64,000 bases of DNA from JALZMG01 sp963844175 (GTDB lineage: Bacteria; Actinomycetota; Acidimicrobiia; Acidimicrobiales; Ilumatobacteraceae), in assembly GCA_963844175.1 (NCBI GenBank), contig CAWJNE010000007.1, positions 248,001 through 312,000 of the forward strand. Direction: 5' to 3'. How positions within the stretch are numbered: position 1 is the stretch's first letter; each line of letters opens with the position of its first letter. Positions 45,303-52,998 of this stretch are shown one piece after another. Below the pieces are notes generated by a model. The model had not been told where the DNA came from and ran no database searches. It worked only from the letters and a program-made list of their open reading frames with translations. Made by a program: the position numbers and the translations under genes.

Positions 45303-47126
45303 ATGACTGCCACCGAGAACCGCGCCGCGACCGACCGCTCACAATCGAACACGGCCGCACCGCCGACCGTCGACGACCAGGGCATGGTGGACATGTCCTG
45401 GGACCCGATCACCCGCATCGTCGGGTCGCTCGGGATCTACACGAAGATCGACTGGAAGCAGAAGGTCGTCAAGGAGTGCAAGAGCACGTCCTCGATCTTC
45501 CGCGGCTACTCCATCTTCATGAAGGGCAAGGACCCCCGCGACGCCCACTTCATCACCAGTCGGATCTGCGGGATCTGTGGCGACAACCACGCCACGTGCG
45601 CCTGCTACGCCCAGAACATGGCGTTCGGCGTCAAGCCGCCGCACATCGCCGAGTGGATCGTCAACCTCGGCGAGGCCGCCGAATACATGTTCGATCACAA
45701 CATCTACCAGGAGAACCTGGTGTTCGTGGACTTCTGCGAGAAGATGGTCCGCGAGACGAACCCGTCGGTGTGGGAGAAGGCGAAGAACACCGAGGCGCCG
45801 AACGCGGCGATCCACGGCTACCGCACGATCGGCGACATCCTCAGCGCCTTCAACCCGTTCGAAGGCGAGTTCTACCGCGAGGCCCTGCAGGTCAGCCGGT
45901 GGACGCGCGAGATGTTCTGCCTCATGGAGGGTCGCCACGTCCACCCGTCGACGCTCTATCCGGGCGGCGTGGGCACCACCCCGACGATCCAGCTGTTCAC
46001 GGACTACATCACCCGGTTGGCCCGCTACGCCGAATGGATGAAGAAGGTCGTGCCGATGCACGACGACGTCTTCGACTTCTGGTACGAGGCGCTGCCCGGC
46101 TACGAGGAGGTCGGCCGCCGGCGCGTGCTGCTCGGCTGCTGGGGCTCGTTCCAGGACCCGGAGCACTGCGACTTCCGCTACCGGACCATGGAGGACTGGG
46201 GCCGCAAGATGTTCGTCACGCCGGGCGTCGTCGTCGACGGCGAGCTGCGCACGACGAGCCTCGTCGACATCAACCTCGGCATCAACATCCTGCTCGGCTC
46301 GTCGTTCTACGACGACTGGGAGGGCCAGAGCCAGTTCGTCACCCGCGACCCGCTGGGCAATCCGGTCGGTCCGCGCCACCCGTGGAACCAGCACACGCTG
46401 CCCAAGCCGCAGAAGCGCGACTTCGACGACAAGTACTCGTGGGTCATGTCGCCGCGCTGGTTCGACGGCACGGACTACCTCGCCCTCGACACCGGCGGTG
46501 GCCCGCTCGCCCGCCTCTGGTCGACCGCGCTGGCCGGGTTGGTCGACATCGGCTACATCAAGTCGACCGGCCACAGCGTGAAGATCACGCTGCCCAAGAC
46601 GGCACTCCTGCCGGAGACCGAGTTCGAGTGGAAGATCCCGCAGTGGTCCAACGCCATCGAGCGCGACCGGGCCCGCACCTACTTCCAGGCCTACGCCTGT
46701 GCCGCCGCCTACCACTTCGCCGAGCAGGCGCTGGCCGAGCTGCGGGCCGGCAACACGAAGACCTGGGAGCGCTTCGACGTCCCGGACGAAGGCATCGGCT
46801 GTGGGTTCACGGAGGCGGTGCGCGGCGTGCTGTCGCACCACGTGATCATCCGCGACGGCAAGATCGCCAACTACCACCCGTACCCGCCGACGCCGTGGAA
46901 CGCCAACCCGACCGACAGCCTCGGGACCATGGGCCCCTACGAGGACGCCGTGACGAACACGCCGATCTTCGAGGAGAACGACATCGACAACTTCAAGGGC
47001 GTCGACATCATGCGGGCCGTGCGCAGCTTCGATCCGTGCCTGCCGTGCGGCGTGCACATGTACGTCGGGGAGGGTCGGACCATCCAGAAGGTCCACTCGC
47101 CGACCCAAGCTCCTGACCTCAGCTGA
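45303..47126 (+). CDS. hhyL: group 1h [NiFe] hydrogenase large subunit
   Basis: Binds the NiFe(CN)2CO active site. The 607-residue protein has the L1 motif RICGICGDNH (C89, C92) and the L2 motif DPCLPCGVH (C579, C582, H585). Twenty-two residues follow H585; this tail is expected to be removed by the endopeptidase at 50719 after nickel insertion. The TSSIFRGYSIFMKGKDPRDA segment before L1 is typical of the Hhy branch. No signal peptide is present. Enzymes of this group oxidise atmospheric H2 during starvation; this use is inferred from the family. Confidence 0.96.
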   Translation: MTATENRAATDRSQSNTAAPPTVDDQGMVDMSWDPITRIVGSLGIYTKIDWKQKVVKECKSTSSIFRGYSIFMKGKDPRDAHFITSRICGICGDNHATCACYAQNMAFGVKPPHIAEWIVNLGEAAEYMFDHNIYQENLVFVDFCEKMVRETNPSVWEKAKNTEAPNAAIHGYRTIGDILSAFNPFEGEFYREALQVSRWTREMFCLMEGRHVHPSTLYPGGVGTTPTIQLFTDYITRLARYAEWMKKVVPMHDDVFDFWYEALPGYEEVGRRRVLLGCWGSFQDPEHCDFRYRTMEDWGRKMFVTPGVVVDGELRTTSLVDINLGINILLGSSFYDDWEGQSQFVTRDPLGNPVGPRHPWNQHTLPKPQKRDFDDKYSWVMSPRWFDGTDYLALDTGGGPLARLWSTALAGLVDIGYIKSTGHSVKITLPKTALLPETEFEWKIPQWSNAIERDRARTYFQAYACAAAYHFAEQALAELRAGNTKTWERFDVPDEGIGCGFTEAVRGVLSHHVIIRDGKIANYHPYPPTPWNANPTDSLGTMGPYEDAVTNTPIFEENDIDNFKGVDIMRAVRSFDPCLPCGVHMYVGEGRTIQKVHSPTQAPDLS

Positions 47127-47129
47127 TCG

Positions 47130-48176
47130 ATGGCTGACGCGGCGGCCGGCGTCGGCCCGGTGGCCATGATCGACCACGTCGGGGGCTCGATCGACGACGC
47201 CCTCGGTGACCTCCGGACGGTGGGCTCAGCGGCGCGGTACGGCGACCAGCTGGCGGCGGTGATCGTCGACGCCCACGCCGAGGGTTTTCGTCGCTTGCTC
47301 GCGCTGACCTCCGATCGGCAGGTGCTGGCCGCCGATCCGGACCTGGCCGAGCTGCTGTGGGTCCACGAGTCAGCGGATGATGGCGAGGCCGTCGCCAACC
47401 TGCCGGCGCGCATCGACGCCATGCGGGCGTCGATCGAGCAGACGGGCGTGCCCGGGCTGCTCGACGCCGCCGACCGCCTGATCGAGTCCGTCATGGAGCT
47501 GTACGGCTGGGCGCTCGACCACTCGATCGGCTTGCTCCACGACGCCGGCGATTCCGACGCGTTGCGCGCCGCGCTGGAGGACCCGCTGTTCTCGGCGTTG
47601 CTGCTCGGCCACGGGCTGCACCCTGCGCCGTTGTCGGAGCGGGTCCTGCACGTCCTCGCGGCGTGCGCCGAGACGCTGGGTGAGCACGCCGGCGTGGTCG
47701 AGTTGCTCGAGGCCTCGGACGGCGACGGGCACGTGCGCCTGTCGATCTCGGGTGGTGACGAGAAGCAGCGCTGGCGAACCCGGCTGACGGTCGAACGGGC
47801 GATCCGCGAGCTCGTCGCCGACGTCGTGACCTTGGACGTCGAGGGTGCCGAGGCCGAGCCGCGGGGCACGCCCGCGCCGACGATCATCCCGGTCACGTCG
47901 ATCGGGCGGCGGCGGACGTCGCGGTGGCTGGAGGTCCCGGGGGCGGCGGGGCTCGACGACGGTGAGGCGCTGCAGGTCGCCGCCGATGGCGTGGCCCTCC
48001 TCGCCTGCCGGGTCGGCGACGACTGGTTCGTGGCCCGCGATCCGTTCACCGGCAACACCGTCCGGCTGGTCGCCACGGACCCGCCGACGGTCGAGGCCGC
48101 TGACGGGACTCGGTTCGAGCTCACGTCGCCGTTGTCCACCCACGTCGACGGCGGCGTCGTGGAGGTGCTCCTCTGA
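47130..48176 (+). CDS. hydrogenase-associated NifU/Rieske-like protein lacking cluster ligands
   Basis: A 348-residue protein three bases after hhyL. Residues about 165-250 follow the NifU pattern (HPAPLSERVLHVLAACAETL, then HAGVVELLEAS and DGHVRLSIS). Where NifU proteins have GxCxxC, this one reads SGGDEKQRWRTRLTVERAI with no cysteine. Residues about 265-335 look like a Rieske-fold domain (WLEVPGAAGLDDGEALQVAA, WFVARDPFTGNTV) with no Cys-x-His pair. Homologues in Hhy operons are proposed electron-transfer or assembly partners. Here both domains seem to be structural only. Confidence 0.75.
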   Translation: MADAAAGVGPVAMIDHVGGSIDDALGDLRTVGSAARYGDQLAAVIVDAHAEGFRRLLALTSDRQVLAADPDLAELLWVHESADDGEAVANLPARIDAMRASIEQTGVPGLLDAADRLIESVMELYGWALDHSIGLLHDAGDSDALRAALEDPLFSALLLGHGLHPAPLSERVLHVLAACAETLGEHAGVVELLEASDGDGHVRLSISGGDEKQRWRTRLTVERAIRELVADVVTLDVEGAEAEPRGTPAPTIIPVTSIGRRRTSRWLEVPGAAGLDDGEALQVAADGVALLACRVGDDWFVARDPFTGNTVRLVATDPPTVEAADGTRFELTSPLSTHVDGGVVEVLL

Positions 48177-48305
48177 TGGCCTCGCTCGCTCCGAAGACTT
48201 CGCTCACTCGGCCTGGGCCGGGCAAGGCCGGCCTGGGCGCTCACGCTCGCTGCGACGGCGGGAAGCGGAGCCTTCCAACCATGTGCAGGTTGGTGAGTTC
48301 TCAGC

Positions 48306-48932
48306 ATGCATGACGTTGCCGAGCATCCGTTGGCCGGTCTGCGGGCGGCCGTCGAGCGGGGGCGGCAGGTGCGCGCCGGGGAGCGGTGCGAGATGTGCGC
48401 CGAGCCGGTGGCGCCGGAGCACCGCCACGTCGTCGACACCACCGAGCGCACGCTGAAGTGCCTGTGCCAACCGTGCTTCCTGCTGTTCTCTGACGATCGA
48501 GCGGCCGGTGGCCGATATCGGCAGGTGCCCGCCCGCTATGCCGCGCTGGCCGCCGACGGCATTGACGACGCCACGTGGGACGCCCTGGCCATCCCGGTTG
48601 CGTTGGCCTTCTTCTTCCACAGCTCGGTCAGCGACGCGCCTGCCGCCTTCTACCCCGGCCCGGCCGGCGCCACCGAGTCCCTGCTGCCGCTGGAGGCCTG
48701 GCAAGCCGTGCTCGAGCGCAATCCGGCGTTCGCCGACACGGCGCCCGACGTCGAGGCGGTGATGGTGCGCCGGACGGCCGCGGGGAGCGAGAGCTTCGTC
48801 GTCCCGATCGATGCGTGCTACGAGCTGGTCGGGCGGCTGCGGATGCACTGGAACGGCTTCGACGGCGGCGCCGAGGCCCACACCGAGGTCGAGCGGTTCT
48901 TCGAACGGGTGCGGGGGCAGATCCGTGCCTGA
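48306..48932 (+). CDS. hydrogenase-associated DUF5947-type protein
   Basis: A 208-residue cytoplasmic protein recognised as resembling DUF5947, found in actinobacterial hydrogenase loci. The N-terminal domain has paired cysteines, GERCEMCAEPV near residue 28 and LKCLCQPCFLLFSDD near residue 50, suggesting a zinc or Fe-S site. The rest has no known motif. The 129 bases before it hold no gene, only GC-rich sequence with several CTCGCT/CTCACT boxes. It overlaps the next gene by eight bases. The role is unknown. Confidence 0.75.
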   Translation: MHDVAEHPLAGLRAAVERGRQVRAGERCEMCAEPVAPEHRHVVDTTERTLKCLCQPCFLLFSDDRAAGGRYRQVPARYAALAADGIDDATWDALAIPVALAFFFHSSVSDAPAAFYPGPAGATESLLPLEAWQAVLERNPAFADTAPDVEAVMVRRTAAGSESFVVPIDACYELVGRLRMHWNGFDGGAEAHTEVERFFERVRGQIRA

Positions 48933-49557
48933 GCTGTCGTTCGACGTCCTCGACGCCCACCCCGACGTCTACGGCACCGACCCGACGATCCTGTTCAACC
49001 TGCGGATCACCGAGACCAGCGGCGACCCGATCCACACGATGATGGTGCGGGTCCAGATCCAGATCGACGCCCAGCTGCGCAAGTACGACCCCGAGGAGCG
49101 GGCCAACCTGGTCGAGTTGTTCGGTGAGCCGGAACGGTGGGGCGAGACGCTGCGCCCGTTCAACTGGACGCACGCGGCGACGATGCTCAACGGGTTCCGG
49201 GGGGCGATGGAGACCGAGCTCGCAGTGCCCGTCACGTACGACTTCGACATCGCTGCGGCGAAGTACCTGCACGGGTTGCGCGACGGGAACATCCCGCTCA
49301 GCTTCCTGTTCAGCGGCACCGTGATCTCACGCGGGGCGACGGGCTACGCGGTGACGCAGATCCCCTGGCACAAGGAGTGCACCTTCCCGCTTCCCGTGGC
49401 GACGTGGCGACGCACCGTGGACCTGTACTGGCCCGGTGGCGGCTGGATGCGCGTGCGCCGCGACACCCTCGACGCGCTGCAGGCGTTCAAGGTCGAGCAC
49501 GGGTTCAACGACTGGGACGCCGTGCTCGGGTCGCTGATCGAGCGGGCCGAGCAGTGA
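48925..49557 (+). CDS. hydrogenase-associated DUF6084-type protein
   Basis: A 210-residue soluble protein resembling DUF6084, whose genes accompany hhySL in actinobacteria. It starts with ELSFDVLDAHPDVYGTDPTI, followed by a charged IQIDAQLRKYDPEER segment, WTHAATMLNGFRG, and IPLSFLFSGTVISRG. A beta-sandwich is likely, but no catalytic residues are recognisable. The GTG start overlaps the previous stop, and the stop overlaps the next start (GTGA), so stoichiometric coexpression is expected. The function is unknown; a scaffold role in hydrogenase assembly is one possibility. Confidence 0.75.
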   Translation: MPELSFDVLDAHPDVYGTDPTILFNLRITETSGDPIHTMMVRVQIQIDAQLRKYDPEERANLVELFGEPERWGETLRPFNWTHAATMLNGFRGAMETELAVPVTYDFDIAAAKYLHGLRDGNIPLSFLFSGTVISRGATGYAVTQIPWHKECTFPLPVATWRRTVDLYWPGGGWMRVRRDTLDALQAFKVEHGFNDWDAVLGSLIERAEQ

Positions 49558-50726
49558 CTGCGCCACCGGAGATCGAAGCGGTCTTCGACCGCGCCCGGCC
49601 GATCGCCGATGCCGTGTTGTGGGAGGGCTACGTGCTCTATCCGTACCGCCGTTCGGCGGCGAAGAACCGCATCCGCTTCCAGTGGGGCGTCGTCGGTCCG
49701 GCCGAGGAGCCGACGATGCGCAGCACCGTGCTCGTCGAACCGGGGACCGAGGTCCACGTGCGGGTGCGGTTCCTCCACCTGCGCCGGCGCGAGGACGGGT
49801 GGGACGAGGCCGTCGACGTCGAGCGCGATGCCTGCGTCGCGCTCGCCGTGGGCACCGGAGCAGTGGTCGTCCCGCTGGCTGTCGACGGCGGCGACGGCGC
49901 CCAGGCGTTGGCCGGCACGTTGCAGCTGACGTGGGAGCCCGACGGGTCGCTCGTGCGCCTGCAGGCCGACATCGAGAACGCCGGGCCCGGCGTGAAGATG
50001 AGGCGGCAGGACGCGCTGCTGCACTCGTTCATCGGCTGCCACCTCCTGTTCGCCGCCGGGTCCGACGCCTTCGTCTCGCTGCTCGAGCCGCCGGAGGCGG
50101 CCAAGGAGGCCGCGGCGCGCTGCCGCCAGCACCGGTGCTGGCCCGTGCTCGTCGGCGCCGGTCGGGATCTGATGATGGCCTCGCCGGTCATCCTGTACGA
50201 CCACCCGACCGTGGCGCCGCAGAGCCCCGGCGACTTCTTCGACGGCACCGAGATCGACGAGATGCTGACGCTGCGAGTGCAGACGATGACCGACGAGGAG
50301 AAGGCCGAGGCGCGAGCGACCGATCCACGGGCGGCGGCGATCATCGACCGCTGCGAGGCGATGCCCGACGCCGTCCTGGCGTCGCTGCACGGGACTGCTG
50401 GCGCCGTGGCCGAGATCGCGCCGGCCGATCCGATGCCCGAGTGGAGCGACCCCGGCGCTGACGTGGTGATGATCGGTGGCTGCATCGTCGAGCGGGGCAG
50501 CAAGGTCACGCTGCACCCGTCGAGGCGGGCCGACGCCCACGACCTGTTCTTCGTGGACAAGGTGGCCACCGTGGCCCGAGTGGTCAACGACGTGGACGGT
50601 GGCGTTCACCTGGCCGTCACCGTCGACGATGACCCCGCCGCCGAGCTGTGGGACGCCCAGGGCCGCTACCTGTACTTCACTCCCGACGAGGTGCGACCCG
50701 TACGGAACTCGGTGGCTGATGGCTGA
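49554..50726 (+). CDS. hydrogenase-locus protein of unknown function (390 residues)
   Basis: No family was recognised. Visible: WEGYVLYPYRRSAAKNRIRF near residue 20, which looks strongly conserved; a central ALLHSFIGCHLLF and ARCRQHRCWPVLVG segment with three cysteines and histidines (about 158-205); and a C-terminal half with ADVVMIGGCIVERGSKVTLHP near residue 305 and FFVDKVATVARVVND. It is coupled by overlaps to the DUF6084 gene upstream and to the endopeptidase downstream, which ties it to hydrogenase maturation or complex assembly. Confidence 0.7.
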   Translation: MTAPPEIEAVFDRARPIADAVLWEGYVLYPYRRSAAKNRIRFQWGVVGPAEEPTMRSTVLVEPGTEVHVRVRFLHLRRREDGWDEAVDVERDACVALAVGTGAVVVPLAVDGGDGAQALAGTLQLTWEPDGSLVRLQADIENAGPGVKMRRQDALLHSFIGCHLLFAAGSDAFVSLLEPPEAAKEAAARCRQHRCWPVLVGAGRDLMMASPVILYDHPTVAPQSPGDFFDGTEIDEMLTLRVQTMTDEEKAEARATDPRAAAIIDRCEAMPDAVLASLHGTAGAVAEIAPADPMPEWSDPGADVVMIGGCIVERGSKVTLHPSRRADAHDLFFVDKVATVARVVNDVDGGVHLAVTVDDDPAAELWDAQGRYLYFTPDEVRPVRNSVADG

Positions 50727-51189
50727 GCGCGTGCTGGTGGCCGGGGTCGGCAACATCTTCCGGTCCGACGACGGGTTCGGCCCGGCCGTGGCGACGGCAC
50801 TGCTGCGGCGGGAGGTGCCCGAGGGCGTGCGCGTCGTCGACTACGGGATCCGCGGCGTGCACCTGGCGTTCGATCTGGCCGACGGCGTCGACACCTTGAT
50901 CCTCGTGGACACGGTGCCCGACGCCGGTGGCGGGCCCGGCTCCGTCGCCCTCATCGAGATCGAGCGCGGCTCGTTCGGCACGGCCGTCTTCGACGCCCAC
51001 GACCTCGATCCGGGATCGGTGCTCCGCTCGTTGGGCACCCTCGGCGAGGACCTGCCCCGCACGCTCTTGGTCGGTTGCCAACCGGCCGACCTGGGGGATG
51101 GGATCGGGCTCAGCGAGCCCGTCGCGGCGGCCGTGAAGGTCGCCGCGGACAAGGTGGTACAACTGCTCCAACTGGGGGTTGCGACATGA
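50719..51189 (+). CDS. hydrogenase maturation endopeptidase (HyaD/HybD family)
   Basis: Cuts the C-terminal tail from the hydrogenase large subunit once nickel is in place. The 156-residue protein has VAGVGNIFRSDDGFGPAVA near residue 7, where the first nickel ligand is Asp instead of the usual Glu (DD for DE). It also has LILVDTVPDAGG near residue 60, and FDAHDLDPGSVL with the conserved His near residue 93. HhyL with its 22-residue extension is the obvious substrate. It overlaps both neighbours. Confidence 0.9.
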   Translation: MAERVLVAGVGNIFRSDDGFGPAVATALLRREVPEGVRVVDYGIRGVHLAFDLADGVDTLILVDTVPDAGGGPGSVALIEIERGSFGTAVFDAHDLDPGSVLRSLGTLGEDLPRTLLVGCQPADLGDGIGLSEPVAAAVKVAADKVVQLLQLGVAT

Positions 51190-51290
51190 AGGCTGTCAAG
51201 CGCATCGGTGCCGGTCTCAAGGGTTTCGCCCTGGGGGTCGCGTCGATCCCGAAGGACGTGAAGCGCTACATGACGATCCGACGGATGTAG
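51186..51290 (+). CDS. 34-residue basic peptide of the hydrogenase locus (DUF6893-like)
   Basis: The ATG at 51186 overlaps the endopeptidase stop (ATGA), and the frame ends in TAG three bases before hypC. The product MKAVKRIGAGLKGFALGVAS plus a further 14 residues (…KRYMTIRRM) is strongly basic and could form one amphipathic helix. Similar tiny proteins occur at this position in other actinobacterial hydrogenase operons (from memory). Membrane anchoring or assembly is a plausible but unproven role. Confidence 0.7.
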   Translation: MKAVKRIGAGLKGFALGVASIPKDVKRYMTIRRM

Positions 51291-51293
51291 CGC

Positions 51294-51566
51294 ATGTGCC
51301 TCGGCATCCCCGGGCGGGTCGCCGCCTTCGACGACACCAACCCGCACCTGGCGACGGTCGAGGTGACCGGCGTGAAGCGGCGGATCAACGTCGGTCTGCT
51401 CGAGGACGAGGGACTCGTCGTCGGTGACTGGGTGCTGATCCACGTCGGCTTCGCCATGTCGCGCATCGACGAGGCCGAGGCCCAGCGGGCGCTCGACGGG
51501 CTGCGGTTGATGGGCGCCGGCTTCGACGACGAGCTGGCCGAGCTGCTGCGAACGGACCCTCGGTGA
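51294..51566 (+). CDS. hypC: hydrogenase assembly chaperone HypC
   Basis: HypC carries the Fe(CN)2CO group with HypD and delivers it to the large subunit. The 90-residue protein begins MCLGIPGRVAAF with the essential Cys2. It continues with VTGVKRRINVGLLEDEGLVV and GDWVLIHVGFAMSRIDEAEA, the standard HypC pattern. Its stop overlaps a possible early start (51563) of the following HypC/HupF-like gene. Confidence 0.95.
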   Translation: MCLGIPGRVAAFDDTNPHLATVEVTGVKRRINVGLLEDEGLVVGDWVLIHVGFAMSRIDEAEAQRALDGLRLMGAGFDDELAELLRTDPR

Positions 51567-51649
51567 CTGATGAAAGCATCTCGAGCCTGCGAGCGAGCGA
51601 GCGCCAGCGAGCGAGTGGCCAGCAACGGCCTGCGTGGCCGGGGAACGCC

Positions 51650-51838
51650 GTGACGTCGTGCATCACGTGCGGTGACGTGGCGGTGATCCTCGACGTGGTG
51701 TCCGTCGCCGGTGCCGATGCCGTGTGCCGGGCCGCCGACGGCGGGATCGAGCACGTGGCCATCGAGCTCGTGGCGCCGGTGGCGATCGGTGACCGGCTGC
51801 TCGTGCACGCCCGGGTTGCGCTGGAGAAGGTCCTGTGA
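51650..51838 (+). CDS. second HypC/HupF-like hydrogenase chaperone
   Basis: A small protein of the HypC/HybG/HupF superfamily. Its core begins CITCGDVAVILDVVSV and ends ELVAPVAIGDRLLVHARVAL. The leading cysteines (VTSCITCGD) replace the canonical MC. GTG at 51650 gives 62 residues. GTG at 51563 overlaps hypC and gives 91, but its added part is encoded by a GCGAGCGAGC-rich repeat and looks non-conserved. Such a second chaperone may serve CO or cyanide delivery or protect HhyL. It precedes hypD. Confidence 0.75.
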   Translation: MTSCITCGDVAVILDVVSVAGADAVCRAADGGIEHVAIELVAPVAIGDRLLVHARVALEKVL

Positions 51839-51867
51839 CGGCGGAGGCGAGCGCAGCGAGCCGGGGA

Positions 51868-52998
51868 ATGAAGTTCGTCGACGAGTACCGGGACCCGGAG
51901 CTGGCGCGCCACCTCGCCCGGCGGATCGCCGAACGGGTCGAGCCGGGGCGCCCGTACAAGTTGATGGAGGTGTGCGGGGGGCACACCCACGCCATCTACC
52001 GGTACGGCGTGCAGGACTACCTGCCCGAGTCGATCGAGCTGGTGCACGGCCCGGGATGCCCGGTGTGCGTGATCCCGATGGGCCGCATCGACGACGCCAC
52101 GACGCTCGCCGAGGCCCACCCGGAGATGATCCTCACGTGCTTCGGCGACCTCATGCGGGTGCCGGGCGGTCGTGGCTCGTTCCTCGACGCCCGGGCGCGC
52201 GGTGCCGACATCCGGGTCGTCTACTCACCCCTCGACGCGCTGCGCATCGCCGTCGAGCACCCCGACCGGCACGTGATGTTCTACGCCATCGGGTTCGAGA
52301 CGACGGCGCCATCGACGGCGCTGACCCTGCAGCGGGCCAAGGCCGACGGCGTCACCAACTTCTCGGTGTTCTGCAACCACGTCACGATCATCCCGGCGAT
52401 CAAGGCGATCCTGGACTCGCCGGACTTGCGCCTCGACGCCTTCATCGGTCCGGGTCACGTGTCGACGGTGATCGGCAATCGCCCGTACGAGTGGATCGCC
52501 CGCGACGAGTCGATGCCGATCGTGGTCGCCGGGTTCGAACCGCTCGACCTGCTCGAGTCGGTGGCGATGATCATCGACCAGCTCAGTGACGGGCGGGCCG
52601 AGGTCGAGAACCAATACGCCCGGGTGGTGCGCCACGAAGGCAACCCGGTGGCGCTGCAGGCGATCGCCGACACGATGACGTTGCGGCCGTGGTTCGAATG
52701 GCGGGGCCTCGGGTCGATCGACCACTCGGCGCTGCAGCTGTCCGAGCGATACGCCGACTTCGACGCCGAGCTGCGCTTCACCGTGCCGGGCGTGCGCGTC
52801 GCCGACCCCAAGGCCTGCCAGTGCGGCGAGGTGCTGAAGGGTGTCCTCAAGCCGTGGGAGTGCAAGGTGTTCGGCACGGCGTGCACGCCGGAGACGCCGA
52901 TCGGCACGTGCATGGTGTCGTCCGAAGGCGCCTGCGCGGCCTACTACAACTTCGGCAAGGCGGCCCGCCAGCGCGTCGAGCTGAAGGTGAAGGCTTGA
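51868..52998 (+). CDS. hypD: hydrogenase maturation protein HypD
   Basis: HypD holds the iron with HypC while cyanide and CO are attached. The 376-residue protein starts MKFVDEYRDPELARHL, the standard family N-terminus. It has MEVCGGHTHAIYRYG near residue 35, VHGPGCPVCVIPMGR near residue 60, IGFETTAPSTA near residue 135, and a C-terminal [4Fe-4S] cysteine region (CQCGEVLKG, ECKVFGTACTPETPIGTCM). GTG at 51835 in a GTGA overlap is an alternative that would add 11 residues encoded by the GCGAGCGCAGCGAGCC repeat. Confidence 0.95.
   Translation: MKFVDEYRDPELARHLARRIAERVEPGRPYKLMEVCGGHTHAIYRYGVQDYLPESIELVHGPGCPVCVIPMGRIDDATTLAEAHPEMILTCFGDLMRVPGGRGSFLDARARGADIRVVYSPLDALRIAVEHPDRHVMFYAIGFETTAPSTALTLQRAKADGVTNFSVFCNHVTIIPAIKAILDSPDLRLDAFIGPGHVSTVIGNRPYEWIARDESMPIVVAGFEPLDLLESVAMIIDQLSDGRAEVENQYARVVRHEGNPVALQAIADTMTLRPWFEWRGLGSIDHSALQLSERYADFDAELRFTVPGVRVADPKACQCGEVLKGVLKPWECKVFGTACTPETPIGTCMVSSEGACAAYYNFGKAARQRVELKVKA

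Noticed and set aside
48177..48305. Small gene in the 129-base gap between the NifU-like and DUF5947 genes
   Set aside because: Only low-complexity CTCGCT-type sequence was seen, with no frame that has a credible start and ribosome-binding site.
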